This document shows positions 1 to 6,785 of a stretch of 64,000 nt of DNA, piece by piece. The notes beneath the pieces were generated by a model. It was not told where the DNA came from, searched no databases, and saw only the letters and a list, made by a program, of their open reading frames with translations. The stretch spans positions 1 to 64,000 of the forward strand of contig NZ_QJQX01000032.1 in NCBI RefSeq assembly GCF_013393185.1, in the 5' to 3' direction. Position numbers and translations under genes: made by a program. Position 1 is the first letter of the stretch; each line of letters begins with the position of its first letter. The stretch is from Sphingobium lactosutens. Its GTDB lineage: Bacteria; Pseudomonadota; Alphaproteobacteria; Sphingomonadales; Sphingomonadaceae.

Positions 1-924
1 CCTGTCAGCCGTGGTGCTCTGGGCCGTTGGGTGATCGCTTCGAGCGAGAGGCATTTGCATCGCATCTTTGACGCCCTGAAGCTGCGGCTCCGGTCCCAGG
101 AGGTCATTCATGGCGACGAAACTACGGTTCAGGTGCTGAAGGAAGAGGGCAAGGCTCCTACCAGCACCTCGTATATGTGGGCCTACCGCAGCAGCCAGGA
201 CAGCGAACAGCCGATCGTGCTGTTCGACTATCAACCCGGTCGCGGGCAGGAACATCCGCAGGCCTTCCTCGGCGACTATCGCGGCATCCTGATGAGTGAC
301 GGCTATACGGCCTGGCGCACATTGAAAGGCGCCACGCATCTGGGCTGCATGGCCCACGCCAGACGGCGCTTTGCCGACGCCCTCAAGGCGAGGAAGAAAC
401 AAGGCGGGCCGCCCGCACAGGCGCTCAAGTTCTTCGACCAGCTCTACCGGATCGAAAGGCAGGCGCGGGACGAAATACCCGATGAGGGGGAAACGCAGGC
501 CAGCTACATGCGCCGCTTCCGCCAGAAACATAGCGTCCCGGTCCTGGATGCACTCAAGGCGTGGCTCGATGACATCGCGCCCAAGGTTGTGCCCGACACC
601 AAGCTTGGTGATGCGGTCTCCTACACCCTCAACCAGTGGGAATACCTGACGCGCTACGTCGAAGACGGCAGGATGCCGATCGATAACAACCTTCTCGAAC
701 GCGACATCAGGGTTTTTGCAACAGGAAGAAAATCCTGGCTCTTCTGCGATACCGTGGACGGCGCACGGGCGAGCGCCGTCACCTACAGCCTGATGCTGAC
801 TTGCCGCGCCTGCGGCGTCGAGCCTCTCGCGTGGCTACGCCATGTCCTCACTGAACTTCCCCAGCGCCCTCACGACGCCGATATCGACGACCTGCTGCCA
901 TTCAACTTCGAAAGACAAGCCTGA
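1..924 (+). CDS. tnpC: IS66 family transposase (TnpC), 5'-truncated by window
   Basis: DDE transposase that moves the IS66 element. The frame is open to base 1 and begins with residues like the IS66 SRGALGRWV stretch, so the true start is upstream; the GTG at 31 is not a real start. Candidate catalytic acidic residues are the Asp in IHGDETT, the Asp in LMSDGYTAW and the Glu in NNLLERDIR. The C-terminus (WLFCDTVDGARAS through CGVEPLAWL) matches the IS66_C tail. There are no internal stops, so the visible part looks intact. Confidence 0.9.
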   Translation, partial: PVSRGALGRWVIASSERHLHRIFDALKLRLRSQEVIHGDETTVQVLKEEGKAPTSTSYMWAYRSSQDSEQPIVLFDYQPGRGQEHPQAFLGDYRGILMSDGYTAWRTLKGATHLGCMAHARRRFADALKARKKQGGPPAQALKFFDQLYRIERQARDEIPDEGETQASYMRRFRQKHSVPVLDALKAWLDDIAPKVVPDTKLGDAVSYTLNQWEYLTRYVEDGRMPIDNNLLERDIRVFATGRKSWLFCDTVDGARASAVTYSLMLTCRACGVEPLAWLRHVLTELPQRPHDADIDDLLPFNFERQA

Positions 925-1019
925 CCCGCCGACGTCGCTGCGGTGGCCTATCTCGTCCAGCGTCAACTATGATGGCCGCACTGCCTCCGGAAGCAGCGTG
1001 CTACGAAATGCGCGCTTAC
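1..1019 (+). mobile_element. IS66-family insertion sequence, right part
   Basis: The element carries the IS66 transposase reading frame from the window edge and appears to end at 1019. The last bases (about 998-1019) read inward from the end as GTAAGCGCGCATTTCGTAGC, which fits the GTAAGCG terminal repeat typical of IS66. The 8 bp directly outside (1020-1027, gttagacc) would be the target duplication if the boundary is right. The left end and the IS66 accessory genes tnpA and tnpB lie outside the window, so neither boundary symmetry nor the duplication can be confirmed here. Confidence 0.75.
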
Positions 1020-1020
1020 G

Positions 1021-1149
1021 TTAGACCAGTACATTGCCCAGCAATTCGCCCTTCCAGCTTTGGCGGTGAAAGACCCGTCTGCAGAAGATGAGTATGATCG
1101 TTGGAAGGCATCTCGCCAAAGTCGAAGTTCTAACAATCGCAGTGGGTAG
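1021..1149 (+). pseudogene. 3' fragment of a gene interrupted by the IS66 element
   Basis: Directly beyond the inferred element end an open frame runs from 1021 to a TAG at 1147-1149. It encodes about 42 residues (begins LDQYIAQQFALPALAV, then a charged tail with DEYDRWKAS). It has no start codon and its codon use looks like real coding sequence, so it is best read as the C-terminus of a gene split by IS66. The family is not recognised. The remaining DNA from 1150 to 1276 shows no gene. Confidence 0.45.
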
Positions 1150-1276
1150 AGACGGTAATTCGTGTCTCAGATGCGGTTCTGCACCGCTTTATCCCCCGAA
1201 ATCCGCACGGTAGGACCCGCAATTTTAGCCTCTCAGGCCCGCCACGGGAGCGGCCCAGCGCCGATCGCGCATCGCG

Positions 1277-1471
1277 CTATTGCATTGGTCCGGCACGCAT
1301 AATCTCGTCCATACGAGCTGCAATCGCCTTCCATGTGGCAACTCCCATTTCGTCGCCTTCAGCATGCAGCTCACCGATCCTCTCAGCCACCTTTGCAGGC
1401 GCTAAGTCGCCATGTCGCTTGAGCAGCATCATCGCGGCTCCAAGCATGACTTGGTCTTCCGACATGGTCAC
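1277..1471 (-). CDS. DUF6961 family small protein
   Basis: A 64-residue protein that fits the DUF6961 family found in sphingomonads; its function is unknown. Recognisable parts are the N-terminal MTMSEDQVMLGAAMMLLKR, a central KVAERIGEL stretch and the C-terminal VATWKAIAARMDEIM. It is predicted to be soluble and helical with no signal peptide. Its start overlaps the stop of the DUF5818 gene upstream by 4 nt (ATGA), so the two are probably translationally coupled and form the tail of an operon with the S1/P1 nuclease. Confidence 0.75.
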   Translation of the reverse strand: MTMSEDQVMLGAAMMLLKRHGDLAPAKVAERIGELHAEGDEMGVATWKAIAARMDEIMRAGPMQ

Positions 1472-1668
1472 GCTGGCTCAATCCTGTCGACGTCCAGCAT
1501 ATCGAACTCTGATCGACACCCCCATACTCGCACGCGGTTTCCCAGCAAGTGACGATAACGGCCGCTTAGGTCCAGCCTCCACTCGCCGCCATCTGCGACG
1601 CGCAAGACCGGCCATGCGCCATCGACAACAAGCACTCCAACCAGCTCATGGCGCGCTCCCCTCGGCAT
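1468..1668 (-). CDS. DUF5818 domain protein
   Basis: A 66-residue protein of the DUF5818 type, function unknown. The pattern HELVGVLVVDGAWPVLRV, then GGEWRLDLSGRYRHLLGNRV, then a final DMLDVDRIEPA is characteristic of this small predicted beta-rich family, which I know mainly from Sphingomonadales. The ATG is 1 nt after the stop of the nuclease gene and has a purine-rich ribosome site (GGAAGTAGG) formed by the end of that gene. The downstream DUF6961 gene overlaps it by 4 nt. Confidence 0.75.
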   Translation of the reverse strand: MPRGARHELVGVLVVDGAWPVLRVADGGEWRLDLSGRYRHLLGNRVRVWGCRSEFDMLDVDRIEPA

Positions 1669-1669
1669 C

Positions 1670-2485
1670 CTACTTCCGATTTGTTGGCTGAGGCAGGGGT
1701 GGGGCGTCGGCGAATAGCCCGTTGAGATAGCCGGCTATCCGAACTCCGCCTCGCTTCAGACGATCGTCCAGCTCTGGGCGATGCTGGTAAGCATAATCCC
1801 ATGAGATGCTGGTGTCAGCGGGATAGATGGCCTTGCGCAGCGCGATGCTCTCGCTGAGCCACATAGCCGGATTGGCACTGCTCCAAGAGATAATTTGTTC
1901 TGGCTTCATTGATCGGGCTAGCCAGCGGGCATATTCCGAGTAGGACAGCGAACGGTGCTCGATCATGGCCGTATCCCAGACCGAATGTAGATTGGTAGAT
2001 CGCCCAAACCAAATGACCTTGAAATCGTTTCCGCCCCGGTCGTTTCCGCCGCCAGCGTGCAGCGGCTGGTGAAGATCGCCGATTATGTGCACGATGAACC
2101 GCAGAGCTAGGCGCTTGCTCTCGGCCGATGCTTTCGGATCACTCAGCTTAGCGGTGAATTTCACCAAGGCGGTCATCGCGTCGCCCTCGGGCGGCGCGTC
2201 TGATGCTTGGTAGGCATTGCCCGCTTTCACGGTGACATAATGCCAGGGGCTTGCAGTCTTCTGCCAGAACTCGGCTTGCTCCGACTTCATATCGTCGGGC
2301 CAGGTTGCTGCCTCCGCAAGATCCTCAGCGCCCAGTATCAGACGGACATTCGCCCGGGCAACCCCGCTCAGATTCTCATCCGCGATAGCCCCAGTGATAC
2401 GATGGCCAATCGGCCCCCAAGCATGTGTGGGCGATGCAATAGCGAAAGAGGCGGCGATAAGGAGAGTTGATCGAAACATAGGCAT
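1670..2485 (-). CDS. S1/P1 family nuclease, exported
   Basis: A zinc-dependent single-strand-preferring nuclease of the S1/P1 family, acting outside the cytoplasm. Residues 1-22 form a signal peptide ending before WGPIGH; family members use the mature N-terminal Trp and nearby His as zinc ligands. Further metal-binding motifs are HIIGDLHQPLHAG in the middle and DRGGND just after. At 271 residues it has the usual length of bacterial members. It is the first gene of a three-gene minus-strand operon with DUF5818 and DUF6961. Likely roles are nucleic-acid scavenging or degradation; substrate cannot be told from sequence. Confidence 0.88.
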   Translation of the reverse strand: MPMFRSTLLIAASFAIASPTHAWGPIGHRITGAIADENLSGVARANVRLILGAEDLAEAATWPDDMKSEQAEFWQKTASPWHYVTVKAGNAYQASDAPPEGDAMTALVKFTAKLSDPKASAESKRLALRFIVHIIGDLHQPLHAGGGNDRGGNDFKVIWFGRSTNLHSVWDTAMIEHRSLSYSEYARWLARSMKPEQIISWSSANPAMWLSESIALRKAIYPADTSISWDYAYQHRPELDDRLKRGGVRIAGYLNGLFADAPPLPQPTNRK

Positions 2486-2722
2486 TCATTGCCGAAATTT
2501 CAGCGCGAAGAAAAGCCACGTCCGATTCGGAGGTGGTGGCGGTCGGTCAGCTCGGAGTCGAAACTCTGGTCGTAATAACGACTTTCAGCACCCACTCTTG
2601 GCCATGCGCAAAAAACAGTGATTTAGCGGCAATCAGGTAGTGTCCAGCGTACATCGGACGGCTGTCTTCCGGTCCCAGAAAATTTGTTGCTCAGTATCAG
2701 GAACGTTATCGCTAATTCGACC

Positions 2723-2735
2723 TTAACCGGGTTAA
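2723..2735. promoter_or_regulatory. Palindrome TTAACC-G-GGTTAA upstream of HTH gene
   Basis: A perfect 6+1+6 inverted repeat lies 42 bp before the ATG of the LuxR-type gene, in the otherwise featureless 290-bp gap after the nuclease gene. Its position fits an operator or autoregulatory site overlapping the promoter. Which protein binds it is unknown. Confidence 0.35.
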
Positions 2736-2777
2736 TAGGTCCACCTCGAGAGTCGGCCAGTGTCAGGAGGGATGACC

Positions 2778-3242
2778 ATGACGGACTTGTCGCAACTCAG
2801 CGCGACACAGAGGCAAATTTTGCAGCTCGTCGCCGATGGGGTGACGGCTAGCAAGGACATCGGCCGCGTGATCGACAAGTCACCCGCTACTATCGATGTT
2901 TATCTCAGTAAGGCGGCCGCCAGTTTGGGAGCAAATGGCCGCCACGAAGCTGCAAGAAAATTCAAAGAGTTATCTCAGTTAGATTCTAAATTTAGAATGG
3001 AAGATATTGCCGAAACGGAGGGAATTGGGCTGTGTGAAGACGCCGGATCGAAGCCGGCCAGCCGATCATCAAAATTGATGAAGAAGCTGTTTCCACCCAT
3101 CGGAGGCCCCACGGATGAACTCACCCCTCTACGGACGCTCGGGCTGATCATACAGCTCTCGCTCATAACGGCAGTTTCAACTGCTGTGGTGGTTGTGATT
3201 TATCTTTGGGTCATGGATCAGTTCGCCGAACTGGCCCGCTAA
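2778..3242 (+). CDS. LuxR-type HTH protein with C-terminal membrane anchor
   Basis: A 154-residue protein with a GerE/LuxR-like helix-turn-helix at about residues 5-60 (LSATQRQILQLVADGV, then ATIDVYLSKAAASLG) and no receiver or ligand domain. Near the C-terminus a hydrophobic segment at about 122-146 (LGLIIQLSLITAVSTAVVVV) predicts a single membrane span, so the DNA-binding domain would sit at the inner membrane. The second ATG (2778) was chosen because AGGAGGG at 2765-2771 is correctly spaced for it; in-frame GTG 2760 and ATG 2772 are too close to that site. It heads a plus-strand set of five genes. Target genes are unknown. Confidence 0.75.
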   Translation: MTDLSQLSATQRQILQLVADGVTASKDIGRVIDKSPATIDVYLSKAAASLGANGRHEAARKFKELSQLDSKFRMEDIAETEGIGLCEDAGSKPASRSSKLMKKLFPPIGGPTDELTPLRTLGLIIQLSLITAVSTAVVVVIYLWVMDQFAELAR

Positions 3243-3296
3243 ACCGAAAAACTGACAGCTCAAGCGAGGCAAGCAGATACTTGCCACGGAGGATAC

Positions 3297-3668
3297 ATGC
3301 GCACGTCAAACGAACGCCTGCCGTTGGATCGCAATCAGTGCCAAGATATCACAACCGGGCTAAATGAAGGCTATGTGAAGCTGGACGACATGATTGCCCA
3401 CACACTACGCTTGGGCACGATGATCGTTGAAACTGGGAAGGCCTCCGGTCTCGATCCGCTTTCCAGTCAGAAGCTATATGCCAGCTTGGCGGATTGCGCA
3501 GCGAATATGGTCCGATCCCGTGGGGATCTCGTATCGGTTCATCAACAGGCTCATAAGATAAGGATGCGCTCCACTTCCGCAGACGTGCACCTCTGGGGCT
3601 GCACCATACCCGCTGTTGCGAGCAGCACTATCGCCGATTTGGACAAGCCAGCAACGATCGCTGCTTGA
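3297..3668 (+). CDS. Hypothetical protein, 123 aa
   Basis: Unrecognised soluble protein. The first 90 residues look helical and well conserved in style (KLDDMIAHTLRLGTMIVETG, then SQKLYASLADCAANMVRSR), while the last 25 are low in structure. There is no signal peptide or membrane span. GGAGG lies about 10 nt before the ATG. It sits 54 bp after the HTH gene and 30 bp before a membrane protein gene on the same strand, which suggests co-transcription. No function can be assigned. Confidence 0.6.
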   Translation: MRTSNERLPLDRNQCQDITTGLNEGYVKLDDMIAHTLRLGTMIVETGKASGLDPLSSQKLYASLADCAANMVRSRGDLVSVHQQAHKIRMRSTSADVHLWGCTIPAVASSTIADLDKPATIAA

Positions 3669-3698
3669 CCGCGGTCGAGAGATCATTTCCATAGCCCA

Positions 3699-4160
3699 AT
3701 GATCATCGTGGTCACCTTTACGATGCTGGTTCTAGCATGCAGCGCCTTCTCCGCTCTGGCAGGGGGGCCAGCGGGGCGGTGGACCGCGGCCGCTGCAATG
3801 GGGACCACGATGATGGGTGTGGTGATATCGATCTTCCATCCGATATTGACCAAAGTTGAGCCGCTTAGAATTGCTACTGACGCCATTTTTCTGGCCTCAC
3901 TCGTCGCCTTGGCAATGATCTATCGTCGCTGGTGGCTCATCTGGATGGCGGCGTTCCAAGCCAACGGCACGGCATCGCATTTTGCCGCTTTGCTGAGCCC
4001 CGTCTATGTGAGGGTAATTTATTACACCCTCTCCACTATATGGGGCATACCTATTCTCGCGGTTTGGGTAATCGGCATCTGTAAAGATCGAGGCTGGCGT
4101 TTATCTCCAGCAAAATATGGTGCCAGTCTGCTTCGTGCGATAGCGCGAGCTATCACTTAG
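3699..4160 (+). CDS. Hypothetical four-helix membrane protein
   Basis: A 153-residue integral membrane protein with four predicted spans at about residues 1-20, 28-50, 59-85 and 104-129. The loop after span 3 carries RRWW and the C-terminus is basic, suggesting a cytoplasmic tail. No catalytic or transport motif is visible. The start has no strong ribosome site, so translation may depend on the upstream gene 30 bp away. It lies between a small soluble protein and a JAMM-domain protein in the same direction. Family not recognised. Confidence 0.6.
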   Translation: MIIVVTFTMLVLACSAFSALAGGPAGRWTAAAAMGTTMMGVVISIFHPILTKVEPLRIATDAIFLASLVALAMIYRRWWLIWMAAFQANGTASHFAALLSPVYVRVIYYTLSTIWGIPILAVWVIGICKDRGWRLSPAKYGASLLRAIARAIT

Positions 4161-4198
4161 CACTCAGCGAACACATCAAAAATTCAGAAGGAGGCCTT

Positions 4199-4636
4199 AT
4201 GGTCACGCAACCTTCTGGCGGACAATTGCACCTACCTCAACGTGAGGTGCAACGCATTCCGCCGCGCCTAGTTCATCACCGGCATAACGCATGGACTGCA
4301 GCAGTCGCCGCACTATTCACGGATCTACATCACGAACGTATCCACTTTATGTTTCACGCCAACGGGGAATACGTCGGAGATGTGCGATTTGACGGCGACG
4401 TCGACAGCGCGCCATTCGATATCTCGCTAGTATTGAGGTCTGCCCTTCTGCGTAGCGCCAGTTCGATCATGGTCGCACACAATCATCCTGGCGGCCGAGC
4501 GATACCCTCACGACAAGATTGTCACGTCACCAGAGATGTTGCTCAAGCCTGTCGTCTAGTAGGCTTGCGGCTGAGCGATCATTTGGTTGTCGCGGGCGAT
4601 AATCTATTCAGCTTCCGAGATAATGGGCTTTTGTGA
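4199..4636 (+). CDS. RadC-like JAB/MPN (JAMM) domain protein
   Basis: A 145-residue protein built almost entirely of the RadC-type JAB domain. The metal motif HxH-x7-S-x2-D is complete (His94, His96, Ser104, Asp107 in AHNHPGGRAIPSRQD), and the preceding GDVDSAPFDISLVLRSAL matches the RadC core. The N-terminal helix-hairpin-helix of full RadC is absent, as is common for copies on mobile elements. Where RadC relatives usually have Glu-Glu before the FxGTVDSAP stretch, this protein has Gly60-Asp61, so the catalytic acid may be altered; that alignment is from memory. A strong AAGGAGG precedes the ATG. The biochemical role of this family is unsettled. Confidence 0.8.
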   Translation: MVTQPSGGQLHLPQREVQRIPPRLVHHRHNAWTAAVAALFTDLHHERIHFMFHANGEYVGDVRFDGDVDSAPFDISLVLRSALLRSASSIMVAHNHPGGRAIPSRQDCHVTRDVAQACRLVGLRLSDHLVVAGDNLFSFRDNGLL

Positions 4637-4715
4637 CGGAGTTGGCGGGTTAATTCCGATGCACTCCGGCACCTCCCGAGATCTACGGGCTTGTTTGGCC
4701 TGCTAAGAGCTCAGT

Positions 4716-4743
4716 GCGCCGACATCGGCGCAAATGTCGGCGC
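4716..4743. promoter_or_regulatory. Inverted repeat GCGCCGACAT / ATGTCGGCGC
   Basis: A perfect 10-bp stem (4716-4725 and 4734-4743) with an 8-nt loop lies between the JAMM gene and the winged-helix gene, about 65 bp before the latter's start. No T-run follows, so it may be an operator or RNA hairpin rather than a simple terminator. Confidence 0.35.
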
Positions 4744-4806
4744 CCCGTAACGGGACATTCATCAGCATTCCGATCCTCGCACTCTCATTCTACCAGGTGA
4801 TTGTTC

Positions 4807-5262
4807 ATGTTGACGCGCGCTACAGAGGATGCCGTTGCACAAATTTCCGCTGCGCTTGCAGCGCTAACCGACGGATGGGACCGGTTGGGTGCTGCTCCGT
4901 CTTCCAAAACAGGCGACCACACATCCCCGGAAGAACTGGCTGCCGCAGCTCGACGCTATTTGCGCTGGCGGAGAAAACGTGATGAATCCTACCCTCGCCT
5001 GTTCGAAGATCCTGCTTGGGAAATACTATTAGATCTATTCGTTTCAAAAATTGAAGAGCGATCCATATATGTCAGCAGCGCATGCATCGCATCCCAAGTC
5101 CCACAAACAACAGCATTACGCATGATAAAGCGATTAAATGATTTGAGCTTGGTAAAACAAGAGGAAGATCCATTTGATGGAAGACGTAAAATATTGAAGA
5201 TAACCAAGCCAGGGATTGATGTTGTCGTCAATTTTCTTCAAAATCTAATTTGCAATCGATAA
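4807..5262 (+). CDS. Winged-helix DNA-binding protein (MarR-like)
   Basis: A 151-residue predicted transcription factor. The C-terminal half (about 75-150) has a winged-helix fold pattern: VSSACIASQVPQTTALRMIK as the recognition region, then a wing with EEDPFDGRRKILKITKPG. The N-terminal half is helical with charged AAARRYLRWRRKRDE. The ATG at 4807 is preferred over TTG 4801 because AGGTGA ends 6 nt before it. Codon use is more AT-rich toward the 3' end than in neighbours. It is the last plus-strand gene before the convergent S24 repressor. Ligand and targets are unknown. Confidence 0.7.
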   Translation: MLTRATEDAVAQISAALAALTDGWDRLGAAPSSKTGDHTSPEELAAAARRYLRWRRKRDESYPRLFEDPAWEILLDLFVSKIEERSIYVSSACIASQVPQTTALRMIKRLNDLSLVKQEEDPFDGRRKILKITKPGIDVVVNFLQNLICNR

Positions 5263-5273
5263 GGGCAAGCCTC

Positions 5274-5960
5274 TTATTTCACGGAACGGCCTGCCCACAC
5301 GATCCGCCCGACAATATTAACTAACGCTGGGTCGATATCGGCCCAGTCGGGATAATGGGGATTGTCGCTCACCACGCTGAACCGTCCGCGCCGCGGCCCC
5401 ATGGCGATCCGTTTCACCATCAGCACGCCGTCAAGGCGCAGCACATAAACGCCATCACGCAGCCGTTCTGCATCATCATCATGATCGACCATGACGTCGT
5501 CGCCATCGCTCAGCGTCGGCGCCATCGATTCGCCGTCGACCCGGATGATCGACACGCGCTGCGGCTGCACGCCTAAGTGACGCAGCCAGCGGGCATCGAA
5601 CGCCATCACACCCGATGCCCGTTCATCCTCGTCCAGCGTGCCGCCCCCTGCCGAGGCGCCCAGCGCCAGACGCGGCACCGCCACCACCGCCGGTGTCGTC
5701 CGCAGGCGCGGCTGGGGCGACGGCGCAGCCTCGGCCAATGCCCCACCCAGCATCGCCTCCGGCACGCCGAAATAGCGTGCCAGCACTCGGCGATCATCCT
5801 CGTCCAGCTTGCGCGGCGTGCCGCGCTTGATGAACTGCTGAATATAGGCCGTGTTACGACCGATCAGCCGTGACAGGTCAGCATAATTTTCTCCATGCTC
5901 CGCGGCGAGACGCTCGAGTGTTTGCCGGACATCTACTGCCACATCACCCTCATCTAACAT
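5274..5960 (-). CDS. S24-family phage-type repressor / LexA-like peptidase
   Basis: A 228-residue CI/LexA-type repressor. An N-terminal HTH at about 25-65 (NYADLSRLIGRNTAYIQQF) is followed by a flexible Ala/Pro linker and an S24 peptidase domain from about 115. The catalytic dyad is Ser145 (in GESMAPTL) and Lys183 (in LMVKRI). A SAGGG stretch at 103-107 offers the Ala-Gly bond that this family self-cleaves on RecA activation. It is transcribed away from two phage tail genes, so it may be the repressor of the decayed prophage or a host regulator kept after decay. Confidence 0.85.
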   Translation of the reverse strand: MLDEGDVAVDVRQTLERLAAEHGENYADLSRLIGRNTAYIQQFIKRGTPRKLDEDDRRVLARYFGVPEAMLGGALAEAAPSPQPRLRTTPAVVAVPRLALGASAGGGTLDEDERASGVMAFDARWLRHLGVQPQRVSIIRVDGESMAPTLSDGDDVMVDHDDDAERLRDGVYVLRLDGVLMVKRIAMGPRRGRFSVVSDNPHYPDWADIDPALVNIVGRIVWAGRSVK

Positions 5961-5982
5961 TCATCGGTCCCCCAGCTCTCTT

Positions 5983-6024
5983 TTGAGAAGCGTTTCAAGA
6001 ACCTAAGCTTGCACTTCAGCTTGC
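5983..6024. promoter_or_regulatory. Candidate operators between repressor and phage genes
   Basis: The 116-bp divergent gap holds a near-palindrome TTGAGA-N4-TTTCAA (5983-5998) and two direct copies of AGCTTGC 12 bp apart (6006-6012 and 6018-6024). These are plausible binding sites for the S24 repressor controlling itself and the divergent phage genes. This is inference from position and symmetry only. Confidence 0.3.
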
Positions 6025-6076
6025 GCCAGTGCATTCCGGTTTCGTCATGGCGCCGCATTTCTGCGGAGCGCTTGCC

Positions 6077-6784
6077 ATGTTCAAATCTACGGTCACCGGG
6101 CCGTCTCCTTCCCACTTCAGAGAGCTAGAACACCAGATCCGCGAGAAGGCGGAGCGTGCGCTGCTTGAAGCCAGCCACGAGGCTGGCCGCAGGGCAACTG
6201 GCCGTATCCGCAATGCCATGTCGGGCGCTGGCCTTGGCCGCCTCGGCAACGCTGTTGACGCAACCTCGGATCTGGAAAAGGGCGGCCGCCTACACCGTTC
6301 ATCGATCCGCGAGGTATCCGCTTCCAGCGCGATCCATCTGAAGAGCCGCAACGAGAGGACCGTCGGCGCGATCGAAGCTTACACGCGTGGCGCAGCCATC
6401 CGGCCGCGTGACGCACGATGGCTCTGGATACCCTCTCCCGAACTCCAGCGCCGGGTAAAAGGTGGCGCTCGGCTCACTCCCGGCAGCTGGCAGTCTTCTG
6501 GCCTAGCGCAGCGAATTGGACCGTTAGTCAAAATTCCCGGCCGTCACGCTGGCGAGGTCCTGCTCATCGTGCCGGCGGTCACGGTGCGCCAGGAAGGCCG
6601 CCCCTCCCCTCGCCGCCTGCCGAAAAGTGGGAAGGCCCGCGCCGGTCGGACTCTTCGCGAAAACTTCATCGCCTTCACCGGCATCCGCTCAACGTCGCGC
6701 CAGGCGCGCGTCGACCCTCACAAGATCATCGATGGTGTCAGGGCCGAATTGCCCGCGCTCATCGCAGCCCAACTGGAGAAATAA
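6077..6784 (+). CDS. DUF6441 phage tail-region protein
   Basis: A 235-residue protein fitting DUF6441, a family normally encoded just before the tape measure gene in tailed phages. The N-terminus FRELEHQIREKAERALLEAS is a basic helix, the centre has TVGAIEAYTRGAAIRP, and the C-terminus ends in a helix (VRAELPALIAAQLEK). The ATG at 6077 was chosen because homologues begin close to this helix and GGAG lies 9 nt upstream; in-frame ATGs at 6029 and 6047 would add up to 16 unrelated residues. It ends 1 nt before the tape measure start, so the two are co-translated. Confidence 0.7.
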   Translation: MFKSTVTGPSPSHFRELEHQIREKAERALLEASHEAGRRATGRIRNAMSGAGLGRLGNAVDATSDLEKGGRLHRSSIREVSASSAIHLKSRNERTVGAIEAYTRGAAIRPRDARWLWIPSPELQRRVKGGARLTPGSWQSSGLAQRIGPLVKIPGRHAGEVLLIVPAVTVRQEGRPSPRRLPKSGKARAGRTLRENFIAFTGIRSTSRQARVDPHKIIDGVRAELPALIAAQLEK

Positions 6785-6785
6785 T

